From the NCBI GenBank assembly GCA_902812455.1, contig CADDZH010000053.1, forward strand, positions 1 to 34,285: DNA of 34,285 bases, in the 5' to 3' direction. The notes below the pieces were generated by a model. That model saw nothing but the letters and a program-made list of their open reading frames with translations, was not told the origin of the DNA and ran no database searches. Positions 16,131-23,310 of this stretch are shown piece after piece. The translations under genes were made by a program, and so were the position numbers. This DNA comes from Chloroflexota bacterium (lineage in GTDB: Bacteria > Chloroflexota > Ktedonobacteria > Ktedonobacterales > Ktedonobacteraceae). Position 1 is the stretch's first letter. Every line of letters begins with the position of its first letter.

Positions 16131-17240
16131 TCATTTATTTACAAGTGGCAATGTGAAATGGAAGGTTGCGCCTTTCCCTTTTTCGCTCTCTACCCAGAGC
16201 CGGCCATGATGCCGCTTGATGATCTCATTGGACAGGTATAAGCCGATGCCTAGCCCGGCAAAGGTTTTTTCCTCCGCACTGGTGATCTGGTAGAAGCGCT
16301 CGAAGATCTTCTGCTGGTGCTCCCTGGCTATGCCGATGCCAAAATCCTGCACGCTCACGTGGGCCTCGCTCTCGCTGGCTGATAGCCGGATAATCACAGT
16401 ATCCGCTCCAGGAGAATACTTGATGGCATTGGTAAGCAGGTTGATGAGCGCTTGCCCGATGCGGTCTCGATCTGCAACCACCTGGACGTGGGTTTGCTCC
16501 TCAAGCAGCAGGCGGTGAGTACGGCTCGTTCCCTGGACGTTTCCCATCACTTCCTGCACCAGTTGCGCCAGGTCAAACGGTTCTTCGTGGTATTCGAGCT
16601 TGCCGGTCTGTATGCGCGAAATATCGAGCATTTCATTGATGAGCCTGGTTAGCTTATCGATTTGTTTATCCATTCTGTCCAGCAAGCTCAGGGCTTCTTC
16701 ATCTCCCTCTTTGAGGAAGCGGCGCTGGAGCAAATTGGTGAAGCCTTTCAGGCTGGTGATAGGCGTTTTCAGTTCATGGCTGGCCATGCCAATGAACTCG
16801 TCTTTGCGCTGTTCGAGTTCCTTGCGTTCGGTGATATCGCGGAAATTGCCAACAATAGCGCCTACCTTGGGATCGTGCAGGAGATTGGTTCCTACCCCTT
16901 CCATCCAACGAATGCTTCCATCTTTATGCGGCGAGCGATATTCGACTGTCACGCTGGTTGCGGGGTCTTGCATGAGCGCAGCGAAGGCCTGCATGGTTTG
17001 CTCACGATCATCAGGATGGACAAATTCAAAGGGAGTACGGCCCAAAAGCTCTTCTGGAGTGTGGCCAAGTATACGTTCTATGGAGGGACTGACATAGCGC
17101 ATGATCCCTTGATGGTCAAGTAGCACGATCGCGTCAAAGCTTTTTTCAATGAGGGCGCGGAAGAGCTGCTCGCTTTGCCGGAGCGCTTCTATGCTCTCCG
17201 GCTGCTCCTGCTCGCCAGCTTCTGTTGATATGCGTTCCAT
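16131..17240 (-). CDS. PAS-domain sensor histidine kinase (orphan, cytoplasmic)
   Basis: The 369-residue protein starts with a PAS domain (about 22-140: FRALIEKSFDAIVLLDHQG, RYVSPSIERILGHTPEELLG, EFVHPDDREQTM, with a PAC segment GNFRDITERKELE). The kinase core has the H box GMASHELKTPITSLKGF with phospho-acceptor His155, the N box INLLTNAIKYSPG with Asn271, the G1 box DFGIGI at 299-304 and the G2 box GLGIGL at 329-334. No membrane helix is present, so sensing should be in the cytosol. No response regulator lies next to it, which makes it an orphan kinase. It ends 3 bp from the convergent lipoprotein gene. The start ATG at 17240 has GAAAGAAA upstream. Confidence 0.93.
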   Translation of the reverse strand: MERISTEAGEQEQPESIEALRQSEQLFRALIEKSFDAIVLLDHQGIMRYVSPSIERILGHTPEELLGRTPFEFVHPDDREQTMQAFAALMQDPATSVTVEYRSPHKDGSIRWMEGVGTNLLHDPKVGAIVGNFRDITERKELEQRKDEFIGMASHELKTPITSLKGFTNLLQRRFLKEGDEEALSLLDRMDKQIDKLTRLINEMLDISRIQTGKLEYHEEPFDLAQLVQEVMGNVQGTSRTHRLLLEEQTHVQVVADRDRIGQALINLLTNAIKYSPGADTVIIRLSASESEAHVSVQDFGIGIAREHQQKIFERFYQITSAEEKTFAGLGIGLYLSNEIIKRHHGRLWVESEKGKGATFHFTLPLVNK

Positions 17241-17361
17241 TTTCTTTCAGTAGACAACTTCGTTAACTCCTTTATGCCTGAGCGTAATATAGCATCTTAA
17301 GGTGGCCAAGACAACTGAACAAAGCGATTCTACTAAAAACAGGGACTTGGACAGGCAGACG

Positions 17362-17488
17362 CGATAATGAGCTTTAATAAATTCATTGGGGTTATTGTGG
17401 GTTGCATGTAGGCCGATCAATCGGCGGTGGGCACGATACATCGGCCCCTACAGGTATCCCGGCATGATTTTATGAAGGTTCATTATCG
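17362..17488. repeat. MITE-like element, family 1 copy 2
   Basis: The ends are imperfect inverted repeats of about 20 bp: CGATAATGAGCTTTAATAAA on the left and TTTTATGAAGGTTCATTATCG on the right. The interior carries the core TGTAGGCCGATCAATCGG...CGATACATCGGCCCCTACA (17408-17452), and the right end is followed by another module end, GGGCCCCTACGG (17488-17499). It fills the gap between the histidine kinase and csaA. No coding capacity is seen. Confidence 0.78.
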
Positions 17489-17545
17489 GGCCCCTACGGT
17501 TCGGCTTCTATCCCAGCCCCTTATTTTTGGTAGAACCCTTCCAGG

Positions 17546-17881
17546 TTAAAACATCTTGCCACCAAGAGGAACTTCTCTGGTAGGCGCCAGCAGGATCACC
17601 TCGCCGTTGGCAGCGGGCACGCCCAGCGTGAGCACCTCGGAGATGAACGGCCCGATTTGTTTGGGAGGGAAATTGACGACCGCCACAATCTGCATACCAA
17701 GCAGTTCTTCTTTTGGATAATTTGTAACCTGGGCAGACGAACGTTTGATGCCGATCAAGGGGCCGAAGTCGATAGTTAGCTTGTAGGCAGGCTTGCGGGC
17801 CTGCGGGAAGTCCTCAACCTCGATGATCCGCCCAACGCGAATATCAACTTTCTCAAAATGGTCGTATGTGATCATGGCCAT
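17546..17881 (-). CDS. csaA: CsaA-like tRNA-binding-domain protein
   Basis: The 111-residue protein consists of one OB-fold tRNA-binding domain of the CsaA type, which is also appended to methionyl-tRNA synthetases. Diagnostic parts are FEKVDIRVGRIIEVEDFPQARKPAYKL, the IGIKRSSAQVTNYPKEELLG segment, and FISEVLTLGVPAANGEVILLAPTREVPLG near the end. Length is normal for the family. CsaA proteins act as dimers and have been described as secretion-related chaperones in Bacillus and as tRNA-binding proteins. The gene lies 17 bp after the nucleotidyltransferase-fold gene on the same strand and is probably co-transcribed with it. The start ATG at 17881 is followed by another ATG two codons later that is also possible. 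Confidence 0.92.
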   Translation of the reverse strand: MAMITYDHFEKVDIRVGRIIEVEDFPQARKPAYKLTIDFGPLIGIKRSSAQVTNYPKEELLGMQIVAVVNFPPKQIGPFISEVLTLGVPAANGEVILLAPTREVPLGGKMF

Positions 17882-17898
17882 CTCACTCGAACCAGAAT

Positions 17899-19077
17899 TC
17901 AGAGCAGGCGGCGTATAGCCTGATAGCGCTCGGCAAATCGTTGGGGTGTAACACGGGGGTATCGGCCTTTTCCTAGCTGTGCCAGCACCTCCTGATATGC
18001 CTTGTCAAGTTCATCAAGCGTGATGATTCCCTGTTGAACAAGCAGCTTCACATCGGCGATGTCACGATTATTCCCCCGCTCTATCTTGCTCAGGGCGATA
18101 CTATAGAAGTCAAAATAGAACACATCAATCGACCCATAGCGACCTACAAAGCGAGCCTGAGCCTCCCATTGCGAAGGAAGGGGCATAAAATCCCCGGGAG
18201 CAGCAAACTCTATATTGATCTGCAAGCGTTCTATCAGCTTCTGAATAGCCACGATCAGGTCGCCTTCATTAGCCCCGTTTACCTGTACATCAATGTCTTC
18301 GGTAAAGCCGGAACGCACCCCTGAATGGACAAGAGCGGCTCCTCTCACTAGATAGAGGCGCCCAGGTTTATGAAAAGTTCGCCCTAATTCCTGAAGAAAA
18401 GACTCGATAGTTGTCTTATCCACACTACGTCGCATACTCATACATGACTCCTGCCCTTGACGTTCTTCTTCTGTTGACAGCAGGCGAGTAAGCACCGGCA
18501 AGGAAACTTTGTTATTATGACGCTTAATTTCTTCCTGAAAGAGAAGCTGGTCTACTTGATTCTGCCAATCACCAAGAAACGTGAATGGCAACCCCGTTCG
18601 CCTCTGCTCGGCATCTTGCAGCGCTAGAAGTCCACATACGCCATCATGTAAAGCTGGTGGCGGCAAGTGCCGCTCCTGCCAGAGATAGGCGAATGGCTGT
18701 TCGGGAAAATCAGGAGGATGCCCTAGAGCGATTGCCAGGCGTACTGACCATAATCTCTGGAGATAAAGTGTTGCCAGCGTGAGAACAGCAAGACGCTCTG
18801 CAACCTCCGGCTCACTTTCACGAAGAGCCTGTTGGACTGCTCCGGCAAGCTCCGGGTGTAATAGAAGCAGCGAAATGATAGCATCGCGTACACGTGGGTG
18901 CTCTTCACACCGGGCTAAACGCTGGAGTAGCACAACTGGCGATTGCTGATCTACTTTGGAGCTTTGATCAGCAGGCTCCAGGCCCACAAGATAGTGTACT
19001 CCCCAGGCGCGGAGCAGAGCGATGAGTTCGTCGACCTCGCTCGATGAAATTGACACACGACCGGCTGTTGTATCCAT
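17899..19077 (-). CDS. Helical-repeat protein fused to a nucleotidyltransferase-fold domain
   Basis: The C-terminal part from about residue 213 (MSMRRSVDKTTIESFLQELG) resembles DUF6036-type nucleotidyltransferase-fold proteins: GRLYLVRGAALVHSG (239-253) and GFTEDIDVQV (257-266) with acidic residues D261 and D263, then YGSIDVFYFDFYSIALSKIERGNNRDIADVKLL, a typical tail. The position corresponding to the usual GG has Arg245-Gly246, so the active site may be altered. Residues 1-205 are mostly helical with leucine-rich pairs (RDAIISLLLLHPELAGAVQQAL) and look like HEAT-type repeats; no family is recognised there. An internal Met near 213 suggests that two formerly separate genes were joined. GGAGG precedes ATG 19077. 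It is followed by csaA. Function unknown; nucleotidyltransferase toxins or antitoxins are one possibility. Confidence 0.68.
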   Translation of the reverse strand: MDTTAGRVSISSSEVDELIALLRAWGVHYLVGLEPADQSSKVDQQSPVVLLQRLARCEEHPRVRDAIISLLLLHPELAGAVQQALRESEPEVAERLAVLTLATLYLQRLWSVRLAIALGHPPDFPEQPFAYLWQERHLPPPALHDGVCGLLALQDAEQRRTGLPFTFLGDWQNQVDQLLFQEEIKRHNNKVSLPVLTRLLSTEEERQGQESCMSMRRSVDKTTIESFLQELGRTFHKPGRLYLVRGAALVHSGVRSGFTEDIDVQVNGANEGDLIVAIQKLIERLQINIEFAAPGDFMPLPSQWEAQARFVGRYGSIDVFYFDFYSIALSKIERGNNRDIADVKLLVQQGIITLDELDKAYQEVLAQLGKGRYPRVTPQRFAERYQAIRRLL

Positions 19078-19206
19078 ACCCCTCCAGCTTGCTCAAATCT
19101 CACAGCAGGATTTACCAATAGATGCAGTATCAAAGTACTGCTATCTCATTTTACAATATACAGAGAAGAACCCTCTCATTGTTCACCTCCAGAAGGGGGA
19201 CATGTG

Positions 19207-20658
19207 CTAGTACGCTCTGGCGAAAATGGCTTCGCATGTGGCCGGCTTGCCAGTATAGAGGCTCTTCCCGTGGACGCCACCCTCCGGCTGATCAAACGGG
19301 ATCACACGCAGCGTGGCCTTAGTCTCCTCTTTGATGGCCAGTTCTGCCTCGCTATCCTCGGCCCATTTCACGCGCACAAAGCCCCGCTCCTCGGCTATGA
19401 TGCGCTTGAACTCCTCGTAGCTGTCGGTATAATGCGTATTCTCTTCCCTGAACTTGAGTGCCCGTTGGAAGAGCGCCTTCTGTACTTCCTCCAGCAATGC
19501 GGGCAGGCGCGCCTCCAGGGCTTCCACCTTTACCGCTTCCTTAGCCCGGTTGTCACGGCGTACCAGCGTCACGCTCTCGTTCGCCACATCGCGCGGCCCG
19601 ATCTCCATGCGCACAGGCACGCCGCGCAGTTCCCATTCGTTAAACTTCCAGCCCGGCGTGTTCTCGCTCCTATCAACGGTGAAGCGAACTTTGCCCTTCA
19701 GCATCTTCTCCACGCGCTCTATCATCGCATTGACCGCCGACTGCTCAGCATCCCTACGCCAGATCGGGATCACCACAACCTGGTACGGTGCGAGACGCGG
19801 CGGCAAGATCAACCCGGCATCGTCGCCATGCACCATGATCAGGCCCCCAATCAGCCGCGTGCTGGCTCCCCAACTGGTCGTGGCACAGTACTTGCGCTGC
19901 CCATCGCTATCCAGGAACTGGATATCAAAGCTTTGCGCGAAGTTGTGGCCGAAGTTGTGGCTTGTCCCTGCCTGCAAGGCCTTGCCATCGCCCATCAGCG
20001 CCTCGATAGAATATGTGCGCATAGCGCCAGCAAATTTCTCATTTTCGCTCTTGCGCCCGGCAATGACCGGCATGGCCGCGTCCTCTTCGGCAAAGGCCCG
20101 GTAGACATCGAGCATCATCAGCGTGCGCTCCTCGGCCTCCTCGATAGTGCGGTGAGCGGTGTGGCCTTCCTGCCACAAAAATTCGGCTGTGCGCAAGAAC
20201 AGGATCGTGCGCTTCTCCCAGCGCATCACATTATTCCACTGGTTAATCAAGAGAGGCAGATCGCGATAGCTCTGTATCCACCTGGCGTAGGTGTGGCCGA
20301 TAATGGCTTCGCTGGTCGGTCGAATGGCATAAGGCTCTGCCAGCTCTTCGTTGCCGCCGCGCGTGACCCAGGCCACCTCTGGTGCAAAGCCTTCCACGTG
20401 CTCGGCCTCCCTCTCCAGGAAGCTCTTGGGGATAAGTAGCGGGAAGTAAGCATTCACCACGCCGGTCTCTTTGAAACGCGCATCCATCAGGCGCTGGATG
20501 TTTTCCCAGATGGCATAGCCATACGGCTTGATGATCATACAGCCGCGCACAGGCGCATAGTCAGCCAGGTCTGCTTTGCGCACCACCTGGTTATACCACT
20601 GTGAAAAATTGTCTTCCTGGTCAACAAGTTCTTCGACGTACTTTTCTTCGCCTGCCAT
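19207..20658 (-). CDS. proS: Prolyl-tRNA synthetase, archaeal/eukaryal-type short form
   Basis: The enzyme charges tRNA-Pro with proline. The 483-residue length, the absence of the bacterial editing insertion and the C-terminal end ...AY-stop all fit the archaeal/eukaryal-type ProS. Class II motifs are seen: VNAYFPLLIPKSFLEREAEHVEGF (motif 1 side), YAIRPTSEAIIGHTYARWIQSYRDLPLLINQWNNVMRWEKRT (motif 2), and WGASTRLIGGLIMVHGDDAGLILPPRLAP (motif 3), then an anticodon-binding domain and a zinc-type C-terminal domain. The start ATG at 20658 is downstream of a T-box leader (20719-20985), so the gene is likely controlled by uncharged tRNA-Pro. This type of ProS is known from some bacteria besides archaea. 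Confidence 0.96.
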   Translation of the reverse strand: MAGEEKYVEELVDQEDNFSQWYNQVVRKADLADYAPVRGCMIIKPYGYAIWENIQRLMDARFKETGVVNAYFPLLIPKSFLEREAEHVEGFAPEVAWVTRGGNEELAEPYAIRPTSEAIIGHTYARWIQSYRDLPLLINQWNNVMRWEKRTILFLRTAEFLWQEGHTAHRTIEEAEERTLMMLDVYRAFAEEDAAMPVIAGRKSENEKFAGAMRTYSIEALMGDGKALQAGTSHNFGHNFAQSFDIQFLDSDGQRKYCATTSWGASTRLIGGLIMVHGDDAGLILPPRLAPYQVVVIPIWRRDAEQSAVNAMIERVEKMLKGKVRFTVDRSENTPGWKFNEWELRGVPVRMEIGPRDVANESVTLVRRDNRAKEAVKVEALEARLPALLEEVQKALFQRALKFREENTHYTDSYEEFKRIIAEERGFVRVKWAEDSEAELAIKEETKATLRVIPFDQPEGGVHGKSLYTGKPATCEAIFARAY

Positions 20659-20718
20659 GTGTTTGTTCCACCTTTCCTTCTTGCTTGATTGATTGAATTA
20701 CAAGATGAGAATGAGCAT

Positions 20719-20746
20719 AAAAAAACTCGCCCTTGTAAAGGACGAG
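20719..20746 (-). terminator. T-box-controlled intrinsic terminator of proS leader
   Basis: The minus strand carries a GC-rich stem CTCGTCCTT-TACA-AGGGCGAG (with one G-U pair) followed by TTTTTTT (20725-20719). This is the alternative to the antiterminator helix formed around GGTGGTACCACGGG. Confidence 0.9.
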
Positions 20747-20985
20747 ATTATTACCCGTGGTACCACCTTCATTGAATTGCGCCTCGCGGCACAATTCCAC
20801 TCACGCGGTCTTTGTTCTGCACCCATGCGCAGATAACCGCTCCTCCTGCTAACGGTGAGGCTCCGGCCAGTTTCTCACTGGCGCTCTCAGGTGGGTTCGG
20901 CGCGGTATCGCCTACCGGCTTGCACTCTCCCGGCTCGCTGCCCGGCTACTCCATCGCCTACTGATCCTGATCGGCGCGTTTGCTG
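20719..20985 (-). ncRNA. T-box riboswitch of proS (specifier CCC, proline)
   Basis: On the minus strand the leader reads through a Stem I region with AGGATCAGTAGGCG and GCGAGCCGGGAGAGTGCAAGCCGG (distal loop type of T-boxes). It then has GAA-CCC-ACCTGAG with the specifier CCC at 20895-20893, a central helix CCAGT-GAGAA-ACTGG, and the T-box proper, AAGGTGGTACCACGGG at 20754-20769. The last contains the conserved tRNA acceptor-end bulge sequence GGTGG.ACC. A terminator follows immediately. Uncharged tRNA-Pro should pair with the specifier and its CCA end with the bulge to allow read-through into proS. The CCC specifier agrees with the gene downstream. Exact 5' limit is an estimate. Confidence 0.93.
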
Positions 20986-21050
20986 TCTTTATTTGTGCTA
21001 AGAATACATCACAACGGAGAAGATGTCAAGCGCAATTTGCTGTTCTTTTG

Positions 21051-21102
21051 AACCGGCAGTGGACACGATACATCGGGTTCCACGATAAATCGGGAACCTA
21101 CA
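21051..21102. repeat. Dispersed core module, variant with GGTTCC
   Basis: AACCGGCAGTGGACACGATA then CATCGGGTTCCACGATAAATCGG and GAACCTACAG is a variant in which the GGCCC words of the core are exchanged for GGTTCC and GGAACC, keeping self-complementarity. A similar variant is found at 33358-33390. It occupies the start of a longer frame running into the HD gene, which therefore is taken to start later. Confidence 0.7.
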
Positions 21103-21173
21103 GCTATTTCAGGCATTTTGGGTTCCAGAGCATATTGACAATAAGGGTAAACTACATTCATCAGGACAAAGGG

Positions 21174-21752
21174 ATGAACGAGCGCATCGATTACGAGAAA
21201 ATCTTTACCCCTCAGGGCATGCTTGGTCATGTCTCCAAGCACCCTGACCTGGATTTCTTGATGAATATCTTCAACATCCCCAGGGTGTACAGCGTCTCCG
21301 GCTTTGGCACATGGAATGTTGGCCAGCATACGGTTGCCGTCGCTTTTCTCGCCCTCTACTGGTCCTCATTTCACTCCTACCCGCCCGAAAAACGCGACCG
21401 GCTCGTCACCCTGGCGCTGGTTCATGATGTGCATGAGGCCGTTATCGGGGATATCCTGCCGTTCTTCAAAACGGCTGCTGTCAAAGAGGCCATTGAGGCT
21501 ATCCAGCAGGATATCCTGCATGCCTTTGGTATCGAAGAAGATCAGGCGCTGCGTGACGAACTCAAACTGCTTGATATGATTGCTTTCCTCTACGAAATTA
21601 GCCAGTCTTCTCCCAGAGGTATCGATCCATCGAAGCGCAAGCTACTCAAGCAGATGTATGCTCGCCAGAAAGAGGAGATTTTCGCTTACGCCCAGAAGGC
21701 CGGCATGGATCAGAAGACCGTGCAAGATTTTCTTAAATCTCTTAAACTTTAA
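21174..21752 (+). CDS. HD-domain phosphohydrolase, YfbR-like
   Basis: The 192-residue protein has the HD-type metal ligands in NVGQHTVAVAFLALY (first His) and LVHDVHEAVIGDILPFF (His-Asp then Glu and Asp), with a conserved later Asp in LKLLDMIAFLYE. This order matches YfbR-type 5'-deoxynucleotidases and related HD hydrolases that act on nucleoside monophosphates; the substrate is inferred only from family resemblance. The start is ATG 21174, chosen because the frame from 21048 crosses a dispersed repeat; RBS AGGACAAAGGG is weak. It is divergent from the T-box and proS. Confidence 0.85.
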   Translation: MNERIDYEKIFTPQGMLGHVSKHPDLDFLMNIFNIPRVYSVSGFGTWNVGQHTVAVAFLALYWSSFHSYPPEKRDRLVTLALVHDVHEAVIGDILPFFKTAAVKEAIEAIQQDILHAFGIEEDQALRDELKLLDMIAFLYEISQSSPRGIDPSKRKLLKQMYARQKEEIFAYAQKAGMDQKTVQDFLKSLKL

Positions 21753-21769
21753 GCATATCCACTATTGTG

Positions 21770-21858
21770 CTGTCAACCTTCAGGAGGTGGATAACATGTA
21801 GTGGCCTCCCTTGTGGGGGCCAGGTTTTTATTCATCAAATGACATTGACGCAGCACTA
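21770..21858. repeat. Left member of a 10-kb-spaced inverted repeat
   Basis: 89 nt match the reverse complement of 31803-31892 (90 nt). Shared parts are CTGTCAACCTTCA, a 29-nt perfect block at 21796-21824 with GTAGTGGCCTCCCTTGTGGG inside, and GCACTAC at the far end; the segments between differ. Translated, both copies read a CSGLPCGGQ peptide, which could be a zinc motif remnant of a transposase N-terminus, but this is uncertain. The PLD gene stop codon lies in its end. Confidence 0.75.
21801..21829 (+). terminator. Possible intrinsic terminator after HD gene
   Basis: GGCCTCC-CTTGT-GGGGGCC forms a 7-bp stem with one T-G pair and is followed by AGGTTTTTATT. It is well placed to end transcription of the HD gene. 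It lies within the 29-nt block of the inverted repeat; the other copy lacks the T-run. Confidence 0.55.
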
Positions 21859-22995
21859 CGCGCTTTGCGAATCTGACCAGTCCTGCTGGAAAGTCTGCTG
21901 GAGGGTACTCAAAACGCCTTTATCTGAGACGATGATCCCCAGTTCCCGGTTCTGATCCAGCGATTCCGTAGAGATGTTCTCTGAACCAACAAAGGCTTTG
22001 CTGCTATCTACCAGGATCATCTTCGCGTGCATATAGAGATGCGTATCCTCACGAACCTGCACTCCTCCCGAGGTGATGGTAGCAATTCCCTGGCTGTTGC
22101 TGTCTCCCGATGAGCCACTCGGAGCCGGCAGGATCACCTCGACCTTGACGCCGCGCTTTACCGCATTGATGAGGGCCTGCTCGATACCGCTATCCTGCAT
22201 CTCCTCCGCCTCGATGAGTAGCGTATGGTGGGCGCTGTTAATCAGGGAGGTGAAGTCGTTCCGCGAATTGACCGGGCTAACAACGAGATTGGGATCGTTG
22301 AAATGGGCCGTTGTACGATTCCAATCAGCCTGGAAAATGGCGCTAACTGCCTGCACATCCTGCGGAATGCTATCGACAATGTCATATTCACGATTAGTGA
22401 CGCTGCTACTGCCGCCAAGAGCCGAGAGGGTAAAATTTGAGGTCATGATGAAGGCCGTCTTTCCGTCAATAATCATGCCCTTCTCATGCGTCAAAGAGAA
22501 GGCCGGGTCGGTGGTCTCTGTTTTAACGCCGGCTGCGCTCAGCTCACTCAATGTGCTTGAGCTACTCCCGCCTATGGGATGTGGCTCCAGCATGACGCGC
22601 ACATCTCTTCCCTGCTGAGCAGAGGCTTCCAGGGCGTTGATCACATCGTGATCGGTCAGCAGGTACATCTCCACCCAGACCGATTTCTGTGCCCCTCGAA
22701 TAGCGTTGATAATAAAACCATCGCCCGCTTGAGGCTCGACAAACACCTCCACGCCATGCACCCCGGCGCCCGGATTGCAATTTGCCTGGCACTGGCTGCT
22801 ACCTGGTAGGCCCCCACCAGTACTGATCCCCCCACTACCATTGAGGCCAGGAATGGAAATGGGAATATTAGAAATGCTGATGGTATGCCTTCCCAGGAGG
22901 AAGTACAATGCCAGAATGATAAGTAGGAGAACAATACCGCTTCCAAGAGTAGAACGAGCCGACCTTCTATACGATCTTCTGTATCTTCGAGGCAT
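21856..22995 (-). CDS. Membrane-anchored phospholipase D-like protein
   Basis: The 379-residue protein has an Arg-rich N-terminus (MPRRYRRSYRRSAR) and one membrane helix (about 19-35), then a Gly/Ser linker. Two HKD motifs mark the phospholipase D superfamily: THEKGMIID (H170, K172, D177) and MHAKMILVD (H323, K325, D330). They carry the following Asn and Ser/Glu positions in TSNFT and GSENIS. Such enzymes include cardiolipin synthases, nucleases and other phosphodiesterases; here the catalytic domain is predicted outside the membrane. No head-group can be assigned. The gene is divergent from the BNR-repeat protein. Its last codons and stop TAG lie in the end of the inverted repeat at 21770-21858. 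Confidence 0.9.
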   Translation of the reverse strand: MPRRYRRSYRRSARSTLGSGIVLLLIILALYFLLGRHTISISNIPISIPGLNGSGGISTGGGLPGSSQCQANCNPGAGVHGVEVFVEPQAGDGFIINAIRGAQKSVWVEMYLLTDHDVINALEASAQQGRDVRVMLEPHPIGGSSSSTLSELSAAGVKTETTDPAFSLTHEKGMIIDGKTAFIMTSNFTLSALGGSSSVTNREYDIVDSIPQDVQAVSAIFQADWNRTTAHFNDPNLVVSPVNSRNDFTSLINSAHHTLLIEAEEMQDSGIEQALINAVKRGVKVEVILPAPSGSSGDSNSQGIATITSGGVQVREDTHLYMHAKMILVDSSKAFVGSENISTESLDQNRELGIIVSDKGVLSTLQQTFQQDWSDSQSA

Positions 22996-23027
22996 GTACG
23001 CACCTCCCGGTCGTTATTTGCCACACG

Positions 23028-23094
23028 TGTCATCCTGAGCGCAGAAGGATCTCGTTCGAGGGACAGCGGATGCTTCGCTTCGCTCAGCATGACA
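23028..23094. repeat. CATCCTGAGCG-type dispersed repeat
   Basis: TGTCATCCTGAGCGCAGAAGG on the left and GATGCTTCGCTTCGCTCAGC ATGACA on the right are inverted to each other. Such CATCCTGAGCGAAGCGAAGGATC-type units are widespread in environmental bacterial genomes. Short frames on both strands through it (SEAKHP, CHAERSEAS) are translations of the repeat and not genes. Confidence 0.75.
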
Positions 23095-23191
23095 AGTTAG
23101 GTAGCCTTCCAGTTTTCGAAGAAGCTCTAAGACTTCTCTACTAAAGAAAACGATACAATCGCCACGCAAGTATACGCGCTTCTTCGTCGCC

Positions 23192-23244
23192 TGTAGGGGC
23201 AAGGGGTAGGGCGGCATGGTGCGGAGGCCTTGCGCTTGCCCTCG
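23192..23244 (-). repeat. GCAAGCGCAAGG repeat, copy 1
   Basis: TGTAGGGGCAAGGGG ... CCTTGCGCTTGCCCTCG is the reverse complement of units at 26625-26677 and 29597-29648. All share the end CTTGCCCCTAC and an inner GGGCAAGC(G/A)CAAGG. It lies between the PLD gene and the BNR-repeat gene. Confidence 0.7.
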
Positions 23245-23310
23245 CGCTCCATATGCTACACTATAGTATGCTGTCTTTAGAATCAAGCAAGCAGAAAAGG
23301 AGAACATCTC

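Noticed and set aside
19127..19144. Hairpin GCAGTA-TCAAAG-TACTGC between proS and the second nucleotidyltransferase-fold gene
   Set aside because: The stem is short and no T-run follows on the minus strand, so a proS terminator is not supported.
19204..20439. 411-codon plus-strand frame opposite proS
   Set aside because: proS is complete and convincing on the minus strand with a T-box; the long opposite frame is a shadow without ribosome binding site or family features.
22656..23090. Minus-strand frame with SEAKHP and ALRMT words
   Set aside because: These words are the translation of a widespread CATCCTGAGCG-type DNA repeat, and the frame overlaps the PLD gene; it is not a gene.
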